Source: Campylobacter hyointestinalis subsp. lawsonii
Lineage (GTDB): Bacteria > Campylobacterota > Campylobacteria > Campylobacterales > Campylobacteraceae
DNA length: 64,000 bases
Direction: 5' to 3'
Assembly: GCF_013372165.1 (NCBI RefSeq)
Contig: NZ_CP053828.1
Location: 124,001-188,000 of the forward strand
Part shown: positions 9,310 to 17,251 of the stretch, piece after piece
Layout: each line of letters opens with the position of its first letter
Numbering within the stretch: the stretch's first letter is position 1
Notes under the pieces: model-generated
Told to the model about the DNA's origin: nothing
Database searches by the model: none
What the model saw: only the letters and a program-made list of their open reading frames with translations
Program-made: the position numbers and the translations under genes

Positions 9310-10765
9310 ATTTAACCCACGGAATTCCTAGCACTATAAATATCAAAAGATAAATTGCCCCAAAAATTGCCCCAAGTGCAAAAAATTTCGGTCCAAGAAT
9401 AAAGTGCGATCCAAACCAAAGTGGAGAACAACCAGTTCCATAAGGCGTTAAAATTCCCATAAATCCCATTGGCAAACAAAGTACCAACATAGTAAGCGCT
9501 GGATCAAGACCTGGGATAGCGTTTGCTATCGTTACAAAAATCGCTACAGTTGCTGTAACATAGGCTGTACCAGAAGCAAAGAAATATCTCAACAGACTAA
9601 AAAATATCACTAATAAAATGAGTGCAAAGTTAGGCTCTATATTAACTAAATTTGAACCCAAATTTTTAGCCAAATAGTCTAAAAATCCAACATTTTTAAG
9701 CCCTGCAGCCATAGTTACTAGTGTGCCAAACCAAACAAAAGTATTCCACGCCTGTTTATTGCTTAGAAAATCATTCCAAGTTATTGTTTTTGCTGCTGTC
9801 ATTAAAACTAACATAATCAATGCTGTTGTTGTGGCATTTATCTTAAAAAATGATGAACCCACCCATAAAATTAAGCCGATTATAGCTATACATATCATAT
9901 AAATTTCAGCTTTTGTAATTGCTCCTAAATTTTCATACTCATTTTTAGCCCAGTTTGCAATATCCTTTGAGCCTTTTACCTCTGGTGGATAGATAAAGTA
10001 TGTTATTAGTGGTGTTAAAATAAAAAGAAATATTCCAATTGGTGCAATCGCTATAAACCAACCTAGCCAATCAACAACGCCTATACCATTTTTAGAAATA
10101 ATAGATAGCGCTAATGGATTTGGAGCTTGACCTGTTAAAAATAGCGAAGAAGTAACACAAGATGCGCTTACACCTATCCAAACTAGATATGCTCCAATTT
10201 TTCGTGGATTGTTTTGAGGCGAGCTATCAAACATAGGAGCTATAGAATTAACTATCGGATAAACAGTTCCACCGCTTCTTGCTGCATTACTAGGAATAAA
10301 TGGTGCTAAAATACCATCAACAATAGCTATAGCATAACCTAGTCCAAGTGTGGATCTGCCTAGTTTAGAAACTATATATAAAGCAAGGCGTTTGCCAAGT
10401 CCGGTTTTTGAAAAACCAAGACCTATAGTAAATGCTGCAAAAATTAGCCATACAACAGAATTTGAAAAACCGCTTAATCCCCAATTTATAGAAGCAGCAG
10501 AGCTTATATTTGCGTTAATATCTCCAGATTTTACCGGACCTACTTTAAAAACAACTGCGATTGTAACAGCTACAAGGCTTATAAGAGCTGGTGAAACAGG
10601 TTCTAAAATCAATCCTAAAGTGAGAGATACAAAGATAGAAAAGTAAAGCCAAGCATTAATACTTAAGCCATCAGGTGCTTCTACACCCCAAATTCGTGGC
10701 GATAAAAACACAAAAATACCAAGTAAAAATGGCGCTAAAAGTTTGATATAAAAACTTTTTTGCAT
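9281..10765 (-). CDS. DASS-family (SLC13/CitT-like) anion transporter
   Basis: Membrane transporter of the divalent anion:Na+ symporter (DASS) family, 494 aa with about 12 hydrophobic segments. The two SNAAR/TP-type signatures are present in varied form: FIPSNAARSGGTVYPIV and the PYGTGCSPLWFGS segment near the C-terminus. Closest to the CitT/TtdT group exchanging di- and tricarboxylates such as citrate, tartrate or succinate; the exact substrate cannot be read from sequence. AGGAG lies 7 bases before the ATG. It separates cmeABC from the CmeR-like regulator and lies beside a toxin-antitoxin remnant, which suggests later insertion. Confidence 0.85.
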   Translation of the reverse strand: MQKSFYIKLLAPFLLGIFVFLSPRIWGVEAPDGLSINAWLYFSIFVSLTLGLILEPVSPALISLVAVTIAVVFKVGPVKSGDINANISSAASINWGLSGFSNSVVWLIFAAFTIGLGFSKTGLGKRLALYIVSKLGRSTLGLGYAIAIVDGILAPFIPSNAARSGGTVYPIVNSIAPMFDSSPQNNPRKIGAYLVWIGVSASCVTSSLFLTGQAPNPLALSIISKNGIGVVDWLGWFIAIAPIGIFLFILTPLITYFIYPPEVKGSKDIANWAKNEYENLGAITKAEIYMICIAIIGLILWVGSSFFKINATTTALIMLVLMTAAKTITWNDFLSNKQAWNTFVWFGTLVTMAAGLKNVGFLDYLAKNLGSNLVNIEPNFALILLVIFFSLLRYFFASGTAYVTATVAIFVTIANAIPGLDPALTMLVLCLPMGFMGILTPYGTGCSPLWFGSHFILGPKFFALGAIFGAIYLLIFIVLGIPWVKFIFSTLNLG

Positions 10766-10790
10766 ATTTTCTCCTAATAAATAATATAAG

Positions 10791-10835
10791 AAAATTATAT
10801 TAAATTTTTAATTAAAAATATTTTAATATAATTTT
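10791..10835. promoter_or_regulatory. AT-rich inverted repeat between cmeR-like gene and transporter
   Basis: Perfect 14-bp arms AAAATTATATTAAA (10791-10804) and TTTAATATAATTTT (10822-10835) around a 17-base centre. It lies 25-70 bases before the transporter start and just past the regulator stop. It could be an operator, an AT-only terminator of the regulator gene, or both. All arm bases are A or T, so chance is harder to exclude than usual. Confidence 0.4.
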
Positions 10836-10860
10836 TTGTTTAAATTTGATTTAAATAAAT

Positions 10861-11502
10861 TTAATTAATAGCCCCTCTTAAAAAGAAATCAACACAATTT
10901 TTCACCCATTTTTTTTGTTCATCTTCAGTCATAGAAAAATGTTTTGAAAATACTACTTTATCTATAGAAAATGGTTCTTCTAGTATAAAACAGAATCTAG
11001 CGGCTAGGATCTCTAAATTTTGATCTTTAAATTTAGATCTTATAGATGGTTTTGAGAAAAAATTAATTAGAATTTGGTTTATAAATTTAACCCCTCTCTC
11101 ATAAAATATCTGACAAATTTGGGATTGTTTGTTAAATGACTCGCTAAATATAACTTTTTTAAGCAAAAAAGATTCGTCTTTAAAGGCTACACCTATAAAT
11201 TCTTCGGCAAATTTATATAAAAATTCCTCTAAGTCATCAGAATCTTCTAAAGATATTTTTTTGCTGATATCTGAGTGAATTTTTTGAACACCGCGATCGA
11301 TTATGGCTTTAAAAAGCCCTTCTTTATTACCAAAAAGTTTGTATATGGTCGAAAGCGATCCGCCACTCTTGTTTATAATATCATTTAAACTAGTGTTTGT
11401 AAAACCATTTTTTAAAAATAGTTCCAAACCGGCAGATATGATTAGCTCATATCTGTCTTTTGTCTTTTGTGTTTTTAAATTTTTAGTTCCATTTTTATGC
11501 AT
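10861..11502 (-). CDS. cmeR: TetR-family regulator, CmeR-like
   Basis: Transcriptional repressor of the TetR/AcrR family (213 aa). The N-terminal helix-turn-helix segment ELFLKNGFTNTSLNDIIN plus SGGSLSTIYKLFGNKEGLF closely parallels C. jejuni CmeR (ELF...TSL.DII..SGGS...IY..F..KEGLF), and the C-terminal pattern (EEPF...VDFFLRGAIN) also agrees with CmeR's LKEP...VNVFLNGIN. Its ATG overlaps the ccoG stop as TAATG. In C. jejuni cmeR lies directly before cmeA; here a transporter gene and a toxin-antitoxin scar intervene. The CmeR role is inferred from similarity; it may also control the adjacent transporter. Confidence 0.75.
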   Translation of the reverse strand: MHKNGTKNLKTQKTKDRYELIISAGLELFLKNGFTNTSLNDIINKSGGSLSTIYKLFGNKEGLFKAIIDRGVQKIHSDISKKISLEDSDDLEEFLYKFAEEFIGVAFKDESFLLKKVIFSESFNKQSQICQIFYERGVKFINQILINFFSKPSIRSKFKDQNLEILAARFCFILEEPFSIDKVVFSKHFSMTEDEQKKWVKNCVDFFLRGAIN

Positions 11503-12899
11503 TAATTATCTTTTTGCATTGCTTTTTGTAGCTCTATCATTTTTGGAAATACAAATCTAGTATCTCTTGTGACTGCGATTTGTTCATGATCATCAGTAGC
11601 GTAAGCGTTGATTTTGATATCGATAGGAGTATCTTTTTTATCCATTTTTACTAGAGTTTCATCTGTCGTTAGCACAACTATGATCTTACGTTTTCCACCA
11701 GCAGCAATCTTTATCTTATCTTTTGGTCTGCTTACCTTTATCCTAGTATCATTTACGTCAAAATAATACGTATGCTCTTTGTTTTGCGTATTTTGGATCA
11801 AAAATGTATATGCATTTTGTACTTCAAATTTACCATCGTTTGCAACTATTTTATATAGCTCGGTTGTGCGGTTTATGTTTAATAGCATATGCTCTTTTTT
11901 TGTACTCATTATTACTAAGGCTATCACAGCGATAGATAAAACCACCATATAAGCGATAGTTCTAAATCTAAAATAATTTACTTTTTGCCTTGTTTGTAGT
12001 GATTTTGAGCTAGTCCAGTTGATAAGGCTTTTTTTGCCAAGTTTTCCCATAACTGCCGAACAAGCATCACTGCACTCTAAGCAGTTTATACACTCAAGTT
12101 GCATACCTTTTCTTATGTCTATGTGAGTAGGACAGATATGTACGCAAGCTTCACATCCTATACACTCAGCGTCAGGCTCTAGCGGTTTTTTGCCTATTTT
12201 AGTATGCCCATCATATATTTTACCGCCACGTTTTTCGTCGTAGATGACTTGCACGGTGTCATTGTCAAACATTACGCTTTGAACTCTTGCGTAAGGACAT
12301 ACATAGATACAGAAATTCTCAGCCAAAATCGTAACATCATATACTATAAAAGCAGTGATACAGGTGAGAATTCCAAGTAAAAATTTATGTTCTAGCGGAT
12401 CTGAAAGATAACTAAAAAAATCTTCTGGTGGCACGAAATACCATAAAAAGTTACTAGCTGCTATCAGAGCAAGACAAGTCCAAAGAAGAACGCCGATGGT
12501 TTTTTTGAAGTAATCACCATCAAATTTTTTTTGTTTGTCGCGTATATTTTTACGAATTTTAAGTATCTTTGTTTGGATAAGATCTCTATAAATAACTCTA
12601 AATACAGTTTGCGGACACGCCCAGCCACACCAAATACGCCCACCCAAAGTCGTAATAAAAAATATACTAAGAAATAATATAATAAGCAAAAACGGCATAA
12701 GATATAGCTCTTGCATATCAAATGACGTAAAAAATAGATGGAGCTGTTTTTTGTCAAAACTAAGTAGAAAAAAGTGGTTGTCATTTATCCTTATAAATGG
12801 TAAAACAAGTGCTATAAAAGTAACTATAGCATATATTGCGTAACGTTTTTTCGCATAATGAGTTTGCGAACAGGAGTGCATACAATCTGACATATTCAT
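11502..12899 (-). CDS. ccoG: Cytochrome c oxidase accessory protein CcoG
   Basis: Membrane-bound polyferredoxin of the CcoG/RdxA/FixG family (465 aa), needed for copper handling during assembly of cbb3-type cytochrome oxidase. N-terminal membrane segments carry the Cys motifs WCGWACPQTVFR and CIYVCPYARVQSVMFD. Two 4Fe-4S clusters follow in CIGCEACVHICP and CINCLECSDAC, then a last membrane helix and an Ig-like periplasmic domain (FixG C-terminal). The ccoNOPQ oxidase genes are not in this window. Upstream AAAGGATGAAT precedes the ATG. Confidence 0.92.
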   Translation of the reverse strand: MNMSDCMHSCSQTHYAKKRYAIYAIVTFIALVLPFIRINDNHFFLLSFDKKQLHLFFTSFDMQELYLMPFLLIILFLSIFFITTLGGRIWCGWACPQTVFRVIYRDLIQTKILKIRKNIRDKQKKFDGDYFKKTIGVLLWTCLALIAASNFLWYFVPPEDFFSYLSDPLEHKFLLGILTCITAFIVYDVTILAENFCIYVCPYARVQSVMFDNDTVQVIYDEKRGGKIYDGHTKIGKKPLEPDAECIGCEACVHICPTHIDIRKGMQLECINCLECSDACSAVMGKLGKKSLINWTSSKSLQTRQKVNYFRFRTIAYMVVLSIAVIALVIMSTKKEHMLLNINRTTELYKIVANDGKFEVQNAYTFLIQNTQNKEHTYYFDVNDTRIKVSRPKDKIKIAAGGKRKIIVVLTTDETLVKMDKKDTPIDIKINAYATDDHEQIAVTRDTRFVFPKMIELQKAMQKDN

Positions 12900-12921
12900 C
12901 CTTTAAATTTAATCTGACATT

Positions 12922-12927
12922 ATTATA
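12922..12927 (-). promoter_or_regulatory. Likely -10 element of ccoG
   Basis: TATAAT on the minus strand, 23 bases upstream of the ccoG start. Campylobacter sigma-70 promoters rely mainly on the -10 box, and no clear -35 is visible. Confidence 0.5.
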
Positions 12928-13046
12928 TAACTTCTGTTTTTAAAAATAGATTAAATAAATTTACCAAAAATTTACTTATAAATAAATTTTTAAGCTCTAT
13001 TTAGATAGAATTAAAGCTTATTTTAATCTGAAAGGTGGTGAGGACT

Positions 13047-13259
13047 GTGCCAGGAGTAAAGGTGCATCCTAATGAGTCTTTTGATGAGGCTTATAGACGT
13101 TTTAAAAAACAGACTGATCGTAACTTAGTTGTTACCGAGGTTCGCGCTAGAAGATTTTTTGAGCCTATGACTGAAATTCGTAAAAAACAAAAAATTTCAG
13201 CTCGTAAAAAAATGCTTAAAAGACTTTATATGCTTAGACGTTATGAGTCTAGACTCTAA
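13047..13259 (+). CDS. rpsU: 30S ribosomal protein S21
   Basis: Small basic ribosomal protein S21 (70 aa), full length and nearly identical to the C. jejuni protein as I remember it ([20 protein letters not shown] at the start, [14 protein letters not shown] at the end). I chose the GTG at 13047 because family members begin M-PG-KVHPNE; the in-frame GTG at 13035 adds four residues not seen in the family. AAAGGTGGTGAGG supplies the ribosome binding site. A TAGAAT at 13006-13011 may be the -10 box. It stands alone between divergent ccoG and the convergent hyf operon. Confidence 0.96.
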   Translation: MPGVKVHPNESFDEAYRRFKKQTDRNLVVTEVRARRFFEPMTEIRKKQKISARKKMLKRLYMLRRYESRL

Positions 13260-13265
13260 GACCAT

Positions 13266-13291
13266 AGCCGGAAGCTTTTCCGGCTTTTTTT
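13266..13291 (+). terminator. Rho-independent terminator of rpsU
   Basis: Stem AGCCGGAA/TTCCGGCT with loop GCTT, followed directly by a run of T. It lies 6 bases after the rpsU stop codon. Confidence 0.92.
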
Positions 13292-13362
13292 AAATTCTAT
13301 GATCTATTTTTACTTTTAAATTTGGTAAATTTATATATAAACAATAGATATTTAGGTATGTT

Positions 13363-13827
13363 TTATTTTAAATTTAAATCTATCTCTTTTATCTTTTGCA
13401 CTGCCTTTTTGGCAGATATCTTTGCGTTTTGGCTAAGACCTTCTTCAAAGTTAAGAACGTTTTCAAGTAGCACAGAGATACCTAAAAACAGCGTTTTTGG
13501 CGTGATAGTTCTAAGATAGCTTAGTAAAACTGGAGTTGGTAGATTATGCGTGGAGTAGATATAATCTCTCTCGTTGCTAAGGTCAAAAAACTCTATTTTA
13601 TCATCTTTAAAGCCACTCATCGCATCGACTACCACAATGATATCAGGATCAAACTCACGCAGAGCGCCAAATTCGTTCTCAGGCACGTCTTGTCCAAAAA
13701 ATACTCTCCAGCTAGGCATCTGCTCTTCTACTAGCTTGCCCACGTATAAACCAACGGCGTCATCGCCTCTCATTTTGTTGCCTATGCAAAGCAGGGCTTT
13801 TTTAAATTCTTTTTTGGTTTTAGACAT
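13363..13827 (-). CDS. hycI: Hydrogenase maturation protease (HycI type)
   Basis: Endopeptidase of the HycI/HupD family (154 aa) that trims the C-terminus of the [NiFe] large subunit after nickel insertion. The start ALLCIGNKMRGDDAVGLYV carries the conserved GN-x-RGDD-Asp region, and the second acidic residue lies in VVVDAMSGF. STHNLP supplies the conserved His. As last gene of the hyf operon, overlapping hycH by 8 bases, its substrate is very probably HyfG encoded 1.7 kb upstream, which keeps a cleavable tail. Confidence 0.88.
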   Translation of the reverse strand: MSKTKKEFKKALLCIGNKMRGDDAVGLYVGKLVEEQMPSWRVFFGQDVPENEFGALREFDPDIIVVVDAMSGFKDDKIEFFDLSNERDYIYSTHNLPTPVLLSYLRTITPKTLFLGISVLLENVLNFEEGLSQNAKISAKKAVQKIKEIDLNLK

Positions 13828-14170
13828 TTTTAGCTCTTTTTAGGACGATATAGCCTTCATCTAAGCTAGAAAGTATATCTCTAAACTTTGAGTTTGGAAG
13901 CTTGTCTTTTAGCACTTTTGCGTGAGTAGGTAAGATCTCTACTTCAAAATATTTATTTACATTTCCGAGTTTAAATTTGACATATTCATCACTGCTATCA
14001 AGCATTTTATTCCACTGTTCATCATCAAATTCGGCTATCTTTTCGTTGAAATCTATCGTTCCTACGCCGTGCCCTACGCAAGTGCTAAACGTGACTATCT
14101 GTTTGTAAATTTGTGGAAGTTCGGCGTTTTCATCAACGTGGCGTTTTGTGAGTTTCCAGACCTGTATCAC
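13820..14170 (-). CDS. hycH: Formate hydrogenlyase maturation protein HycH family
   Basis: Small soluble protein (116 aa) of the HycH family, a maturation factor of H2-evolving hydrogenases whose exact task is not settled. The pattern VGHGVGTIDF and the C-terminal LDEGYIVLKRAKN are family-like, and the position between hyfI and hycI matches other Hyf/Hyc operons. It overlaps hyfI by 4 bases (ATGA) and hycI by 8. Call rests partly on context. Confidence 0.75.
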   Translation of the reverse strand: MIQVWKLTKRHVDENAELPQIYKQIVTFSTCVGHGVGTIDFNEKIAEFDDEQWNKMLDSSDEYVKFKLGNVNKYFEVEILPTHAKVLKDKLPNSKFRDILSSLDEGYIVLKRAKNV

Positions 14171-14976
14171 TTTTTATCCCAAATTTGATCTAAATTTATA
14201 TAAAATTCATTTGAAGCATTTGCGTATTTTAGATAAATTTCATTAAAAAGCAGAGCTAGACACTCAGCATATCTTGGATCTTCTTGCTCTTTTATGGCTA
14301 AGCTAAGTGCGTCTTTTGCAAGAATCGGATCTTTTGGATCGACACAAGTTTTTAGAGCGGTTATAAATTTATCATATAAAACTCTGCCATATATATAGCT
14401 CATCAAAAACTTAGCTTTTACAAGTAGATCGCGCTCAAAAGAAGCATCATCAAGTAGCGATTTTTGAGTTAAATTTGGTAGTAAATCATCATCTTTGAAG
14501 CTCTGTTTTTCTAGCTTTTGTTCTATCAGACCGACCGCGGTTGCTAAAGCATAGATAATACTTGCTGGATGAGGTGGGCAACCAGGCACAAATACATCAA
14601 CTGGTAAAACCTTATTTGCTCCACCCCAAACTGCGTAACTATCGTGAAATATCCCGCCGCTCACTCCGCACGCGCCAAAGCCAACTACTATCTTTGGATC
14701 TGGAGTGGCTTCGTAGGCTCTAAGAAGCGGATAGTACATCTGTCTAGTGATAGGTCCTGAGACTATGAGAATGTCTGCGTGGCGTGGGTTTGCTACTAGT
14801 TTAAATCCAAATCGCTCTGGATCCCAAAGCGGACTAAGAGTGGCAAATATCTCTATCTCACAGCCATTACAGCTTCCGCAGTCTATGCGAAACACGCTAA
14901 AACTGCGTTTTATGTTTTTGAGTAAATTTAGCTTTGAGTTTAGATCATTTGATCTATCATCAGGTACAACATACAT
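14167..14976 (-). CDS. hyfI: Hydrogenase-4 small (NuoB-like) subunit
   Basis: Small subunit of the membrane-bound [NiFe] hydrogenase (269 aa), holding the proximal 4Fe-4S cluster. Ligand Cys residues appear in CGSCNGCEIE, GACGVSGG and PGCPPHP, as in HycG/HyfI and NuoB. The C-terminal 100 residues form an extra region rich in charged residues, also seen in E. coli HyfI-type proteins. It overlaps hyfH by one base (TAATG-like junction), consistent with one transcript. Confidence 0.93.
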   Translation of the reverse strand: MYVVPDDRSNDLNSKLNLLKNIKRSFSVFRIDCGSCNGCEIEIFATLSPLWDPERFGFKLVANPRHADILIVSGPITRQMYYPLLRAYEATPDPKIVVGFGACGVSGGIFHDSYAVWGGANKVLPVDVFVPGCPPHPASIIYALATAVGLIEQKLEKQSFKDDDLLPNLTQKSLLDDASFERDLLVKAKFLMSYIYGRVLYDKFITALKTCVDPKDPILAKDALSLAIKEQEDPRYAECLALLFNEIYLKYANASNEFYINLDQIWDKK

Positions 14977-15506
14977 TATTTTACCGCCTTATACTCTTTG
15001 TTTGTCATCATCTCTACTACTCTATTTTTCTTACAACTAGGACAGATAAGTAGGTATTTTTTAGCTTCTTCTAGCCTTTGTTCGCTTAAAGTGCTAAGCC
15101 TTTGCTCACAAAACTGAATGAATTTTTTACTCAAAAACGCTTTACCACAAACACTGCATAGCTCACTTTCTAACTCTCCTTCTTGGATGAGTGCTGATTT
15201 ATCAAATTTAACCGTAAGTTCGAAGTCATTACTTAGCCTTATAGCCGCAGTAGGACATACCTCGTCGCAACGACCGCAAAATATACATCTACCACAATCA
15301 TATCGCCATTTTATGGATTTTTTCTCACTCTCCCATTTTACGCTTATGGCGTTGCTAGGACAAGCTACCCCGCAAGCCGCGCAACCTATGCAGTTTGCAT
15401 AATTATACGTCGGTTTGCCCCTAAAATACTCTTCTACTATATAAGGTTCATATGGATATTTGCTTGTGACGATACCTGTTTTTTTGACTATATCATAAAT
15501 CTTCAT
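14976..15506 (-). CDS. hyfH: Hydrogenase-4 ferredoxin-like subunit
   Basis: Electron-carrying subunit (176 aa) with two 4Fe-4S clusters bound by CIGCAACGVACPSNA and CGRCIFCGRCDEVCP, the NuoI/HycF layout. A further four-Cys set, CSVCGKAF and CPSCKKNR, near the C-terminus may bind another metal. It links the HyfI cluster to the ferredoxin HyfA. It overlaps hyfG by 4 bases. Confidence 0.92.
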   Translation of the reverse strand: MKIYDIVKKTGIVTSKYPYEPYIVEEYFRGKPTYNYANCIGCAACGVACPSNAISVKWESEKKSIKWRYDCGRCIFCGRCDEVCPTAAIRLSNDFELTVKFDKSALIQEGELESELCSVCGKAFLSKKFIQFCEQRLSTLSEQRLEEAKKYLLICPSCKKNRVVEMMTNKEYKAVK

Positions 15507-17251
15507 CTCATATCCTTTGTTGGGCTATCTTTTAGGCTTTGGCAGTATTTTTTAAGCTCTTTTTCGCCTATCACTTTTGACTTTTTGCTTTTTACATTTA
15601 CTAAAGTTACGCGTTCAGTACAAGAGTAGCAAGGATCCAAACTACATATGATAAGTGCGGCATCTGCTATGGTATTTCCTTGTAGCTGATATCTTAGGCT
15701 TGACCAGTTATTGTACGTAGAAGCTCTGCATCTCCAGCGATATACTTTTTGAGAGTCGCCTTGCATGATCCAGTGTATATTTTCTCCGCGTGGGGCTTCG
15801 TCGTATCCTAAGCAGTAAGTTCCAGGTTTTAGCCTATAATTAGTATCTGTAAAAATAGCGCCTCCAGGCATTATATCAAGGCACTGTTTTACTAGCCTGA
15901 TGGCTTGTTTGCAGTCATTATAGCGAACTAATTCCCTGCTTAATACATCGCCACCAAACTGAACATTAGGCGTAAGCTCAAGCTCTTTGTAAAATCCGTA
16001 AGTATGATCATATCTCGTATCTCTTTTAAATCCACTTCCACGTACGTTTGGGCCAACAGGACTAAAATCACGTGCTACTTGTTTATCAAGAATGCCTATG
16101 CCTTTCCAGCGTCCTATTTGGCGTTTATCTTCCATAACAACTTGCCAAATTTCATCTAGTTGGGTGCCGATTTTTTCTAGGATTTCATAAGATTTTTTTA
16201 TCTCATTTAGCGTGATATCCCGTCTAACGCCGCCGATCACGATAGTGCCGTATGTTTTTCTACCGCCTGTTATGAGCTGAGCTAGTTCAAGTGTGTATTC
16301 TCGAACTCTAAATATATGCATAAATGCTGTATAATTTCCAGTAACTTCACAAGCTAAGCCTAAATTTAAAAGATTTGAGTGCATTCTTTCTATTTCACTA
16401 CTCATAACTCTGATAGCTTGCGCACGGCGTGGAATTTCAAGCCCGATGCCTCTTTCTACTGCTTCAACACAAGCTATAGAATGAGCAAATCCGCATATTC
16501 CACATACCCTTTCTGCAAGATAGCTCATTTGGTTGTAGTTTAGTCTATTTTCGGCTAGTTTTTCCATACCTCGGTGCTGATAAAATAGCCTATAGTCAGC
16601 ATCTACTATGGTGTCGCCGTCGCAGTATAATCTAAAATGCCCCGGCTCATCAGCTGTTATATGAAGAGGTCCTAAAGGTATGTCTGTTACAGAGCCGTTT
16701 GGTCGCATAAACTCATAGTCTGGCTCATCTTTTGGTTGCACTGGGTCTGGACGAAATTTATAATCCATAGCATCTTTTCTAAGCGGATATAAATTTTCAG
16801 GCCAGTCATCGCTAAGAACTAGTCTTCTTTTATCCGGTAAGCCCTCAGCTACTAAACCAAACATATCATAAGCTTCTCTTTCATACCAAACACAAGCAGG
16901 AACCAAAGGCGTAACGGAGGGATAACAAGGGTCGTTTTGAGGGATAAGTGTTTTAACTGTGATAAAGCATTTTTCGCTACTTTCTATCTCATCTATAGTT
17001 CCGTCTTCTTTGCTCATTTTTGAGCCTTCCATAGACAAAACGTAGTAAAGCGCGTAGCTTTTGTTTATGCTTCTTTCATCGTTTGCTACCATACTAGAAA
17101 GCCAGCCACCGATACCATAGTATAGCTTATGAACGACTTTTGGTAGATCGTTTCTATCTACTAAGATAGTTATCTGATCTTCACATTGTCTGCTTGTTTC
17201 TAAAATATTAAATTCACTCTTTAAAATATCTATAAATTTATTGCCTATCAT
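15503..17251 (-). CDS. hyfG: Hydrogenase-4 large catalytic subunit
   Basis: Catalytic [NiFe] subunit (582 aa) fused, as in HycE/HyfG, from an N-terminal NuoC-like domain (to about residue 180) and a NuoD-like domain. Both nickel-binding pairs are intact: RVCGICGFAHS and DPCYSCTER. After that Arg a 35-residue tail remains, comparable to the 32-residue tail removed from E. coli HycE by HycI. The protein should therefore be active after maturation. The Hyp proteins that build the Ni-Fe centre are not encoded in this window. Confidence 0.95.
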   Translation of the reverse strand: MIGNKFIDILKSEFNILETSRQCEDQITILVDRNDLPKVVHKLYYGIGGWLSSMVANDERSINKSYALYYVLSMEGSKMSKEDGTIDEIESSEKCFITVKTLIPQNDPCYPSVTPLVPACVWYEREAYDMFGLVAEGLPDKRRLVLSDDWPENLYPLRKDAMDYKFRPDPVQPKDEPDYEFMRPNGSVTDIPLGPLHITADEPGHFRLYCDGDTIVDADYRLFYQHRGMEKLAENRLNYNQMSYLAERVCGICGFAHSIACVEAVERGIGLEIPRRAQAIRVMSSEIERMHSNLLNLGLACEVTGNYTAFMHIFRVREYTLELAQLITGGRKTYGTIVIGGVRRDITLNEIKKSYEILEKIGTQLDEIWQVVMEDKRQIGRWKGIGILDKQVARDFSPVGPNVRGSGFKRDTRYDHTYGFYKELELTPNVQFGGDVLSRELVRYNDCKQAIRLVKQCLDIMPGGAIFTDTNYRLKPGTYCLGYDEAPRGENIHWIMQGDSQKVYRWRCRASTYNNWSSLRYQLQGNTIADAALIICSLDPCYSCTERVTLVNVKSKKSKVIGEKELKKYCQSLKDSPTKDMR

